From: Candidatus Enterococcus moelleringii
GTDB lineage: Bacteria; Bacillota; Bacilli; Lactobacillales; Enterococcaceae
Reading direction: 5' to 3'
Length of the DNA: 64,000 nucleotides
Assembly (NCBI RefSeq): GCF_017377575.1
Contig: NZ_JAFREM010000011.1
Span: forward strand, 62,001-126,000
This document shows positions 62,912 through 64,000 of the stretch, piece after piece. Both the position numbers and the translations under genes were made by a program. The notes under the pieces were generated by a model that made no database searches, was not told the origin of the DNA, and was given only the letters and a program-made list of their open reading frames with translations. How positions within the stretch are numbered: the first letter of the stretch is position 1; each line of letters begins with the position of its first letter.

Positions 62912-64000
62912 ATGAAATTAACGACAACGATCATCAACAGAGCTGTTCAAGGTGAATTATTAGGGGCAGAGGAAGTAACAGTCACGGGTGTTGAATTTGA
63001 TTCACGCAAAATCAAGGCCGGCGATTTATTTGTGCCGCTTCAAGGCAATGCCGATGGTCATTTGTTTGTTCAAAAAGCAATTGAGAACGGCGCTGTTGCG
63101 ACGTTTTGGAGCAATGAAAATATACAGGTGCCGGAAAATATCGCGGTCATCAAAGTACCTGATACATTGAAAGCTTTTCAGGCACTAGCCAGCTATTATT
63201 TGTTGGAAGAAAATCCGGATGTGATTGCCATTACAGGTTCAAATGGTAAAACGACCACCAAAGACATGACGGAAGCGGTGCTGCATCAAAAATTCAGAAC
63301 ATATAAGACGCAAGGCAACTACAATAACGATATCGGTTTGCCTTATACAATCTTACATATGCCAGAAGGAACTGAAAAACTGATTTTAGAAATGGGCATG
63401 GATCATGCCGGAGAAATCCAGGTTCTTTCGGAGCTGGCGGAACCAGATGTGGCGGCTATCACCATCATCGGCGAAGCCCATATTGAAAATCTAGGCTCGC
63501 GGGCCGGGATTGCGGAAGCGAAGCTGGAAATTACCAATGGTTTAATTGAAGACGGGCTATTGCTGATCCCAGCGGATGAACCCTTATTAACTGAACGAAC
63601 AGAAAAGCTTTCGCAAAAGCAGCAAACCTTTGGGATCCAAACCGGTGATATTTCGGCAACTGTTATGTCAGAATCACGAGAAGCAACTTTATTCACTGTA
63701 GATGGCAAAGCTTACCAAATTCCAATGCCAGGAAAATACAATGTGAAGAATGCGCTGATTGCTTTAGCGATTGGCCGCTGGTATGGCTTAAGCGATGAAG
63801 AAATTTATCAAGGCTTAGCCTACGTTGAGATTACTCAAAACCGCACCCAATGGTTGAAAGCAGCTAATGGTGCCGATATATTAAGTGATGTTTATAATGC
63901 CAACCCAACGGCGATGGGCTTAGTCTTGGACACGTTTGCCAAACTCCCGACGAACGGACGCCGTCTGGCTGTCTTAGCGGATATGCTGGAGCTGGGTCCT
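62912..64000 (+). CDS. murF: UDP-N-acetylmuramoyl-tripeptide--D-alanyl-D-alanine ligase, 5' part
   Basis: 363 codons from ATG 62912 (behind ATGGGAGG) run open to the window edge; the family is about 450-460 residues. MurF adds the D-Ala-D-Ala made by Ddl to the UDP-MurNAc tripeptide. The N-domain has EFDSRKIKAGDLFVPLQG; the ATP loop is ITGSNGKTTTKDM (near 111); GNYNNDIGLPYTIL and MGMDHAGEI follow; SDVYNANPTAMG lies near 328 in the C-terminal domain. Its place beside ddl links two consecutive pathway steps. Confidence 0.96.
   Translation, partial: MKLTTTIINRAVQGELLGAEEVTVTGVEFDSRKIKAGDLFVPLQGNADGHLFVQKAIENGAVATFWSNENIQVPENIAVIKVPDTLKAFQALASYYLLEENPDVIAITGSNGKTTTKDMTEAVLHQKFRTYKTQGNYNNDIGLPYTILHMPEGTEKLILEMGMDHAGEIQVLSELAEPDVAAITIIGEAHIENLGSRAGIAEAKLEITNGLIEDGLLLIPADEPLLTERTEKLSQKQQTFGIQTGDISATVMSESREATLFTVDGKAYQIPMPGKYNVKNALIALAIGRWYGLSDEEIYQGLAYVEITQNRTQWLKAANGADILSDVYNANPTAMGLVLDTFAKLPTNGRRLAVLADMLELGP

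Overview
The window is about 64 kb of low-GC Firmicutes chromosome, most likely an Enterococcus (Lactobacillales). The evidence is the gene order (str operon, S10/spc/alpha operon, EcfAA'T-truA; rpmB | yloU-fakA-recG-plsX-acp; rnc-smc-HAD-ftsY; ddl-murF), strong AGGAGG ribosome binding sites, an RNA fold downstream of rplQ that matches the lactic-acid-bacterial L17 downstream element, a fused GshF, an LPKTG surface protein, and a Ddl that reads like enterococcal D-Ala-D-Ala ligases. The species cannot be fixed from sequence reading alone. I see no rRNA, tRNA, CRISPR array, insertion sequence or prophage.

Layout: 1-857, the 5' end of gpmA and rpiA (minus strand). 1-5.7 kb, rpsL-rpsG-fusA-tuf. 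5.9-20.1 kb, the ribosomal protein super-operon rpsJ to rplQ with secY, adk, infA and rpoA; it has one strong promoter before rpsJ and a second before infA, and ends in a branched RNA element. 20.4-23.7 kb, the ECF transporter energising module (ecfA1, ecfA2, ecfT) and truA. 23.9-24.9 kb, a membrane/coiled-coil protein. 25.1-28.8 kb, a compact Rnf-like redox operon (RnfC, RnfD, a degenerate RnfA-like protein, a short-chain dehydrogenase). 28.9-31.5 kb, a YfhO-type membrane glycosyltransferase on the minus strand.

31.7-37.8 kb holds rpmB and, divergently, yloU-fakA-recG-plsX-acp. FakA, PlsX and the acyl carrier protein together recycle fatty acids into phospholipid. 37.9-40 kb has an M19 dipeptidase converging on an LPXTG surface protein. 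40.2-46.6 kb is rnc-smc-HAD phosphatase-ftsY. 46.7-48.7 kb is azlCD (branched-chain amino acid export) divergent from a LysR regulator, with an operator-like palindrome shared by both -35 boxes. 48.8-51.1 kb is gshF.

51.1-57.5 kb is the most accessory-looking part: two small ABC export systems (one with an XRE-AbrB fusion regulator, one with a GntR/YtrA-type regulator), small membrane proteins, a HEAT-like protein, a small gene interrupted by an in-frame amber codon, and a duplicated ~120-base element carrying a perfect hairpin in both copies. 57.5-61.5 kb holds a LOG-family protein, a hypothetical, and a metallophosphoesterase/membrane protein/YaiI operon. The window closes with ddl and the 5' part of murF (cell-wall precursor synthesis).

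The best candidate for an undescribed system is the four-gene Rnf-like operon at 25-28.8 kb. It keeps the NADH/flavin/FeS entry subunit and the covalent-flavin membrane subunit, but in this locus it lacks RnfB, RnfG and RnfE, and it has a RnfA-like subunit without the expected iron-sulfur cysteine.
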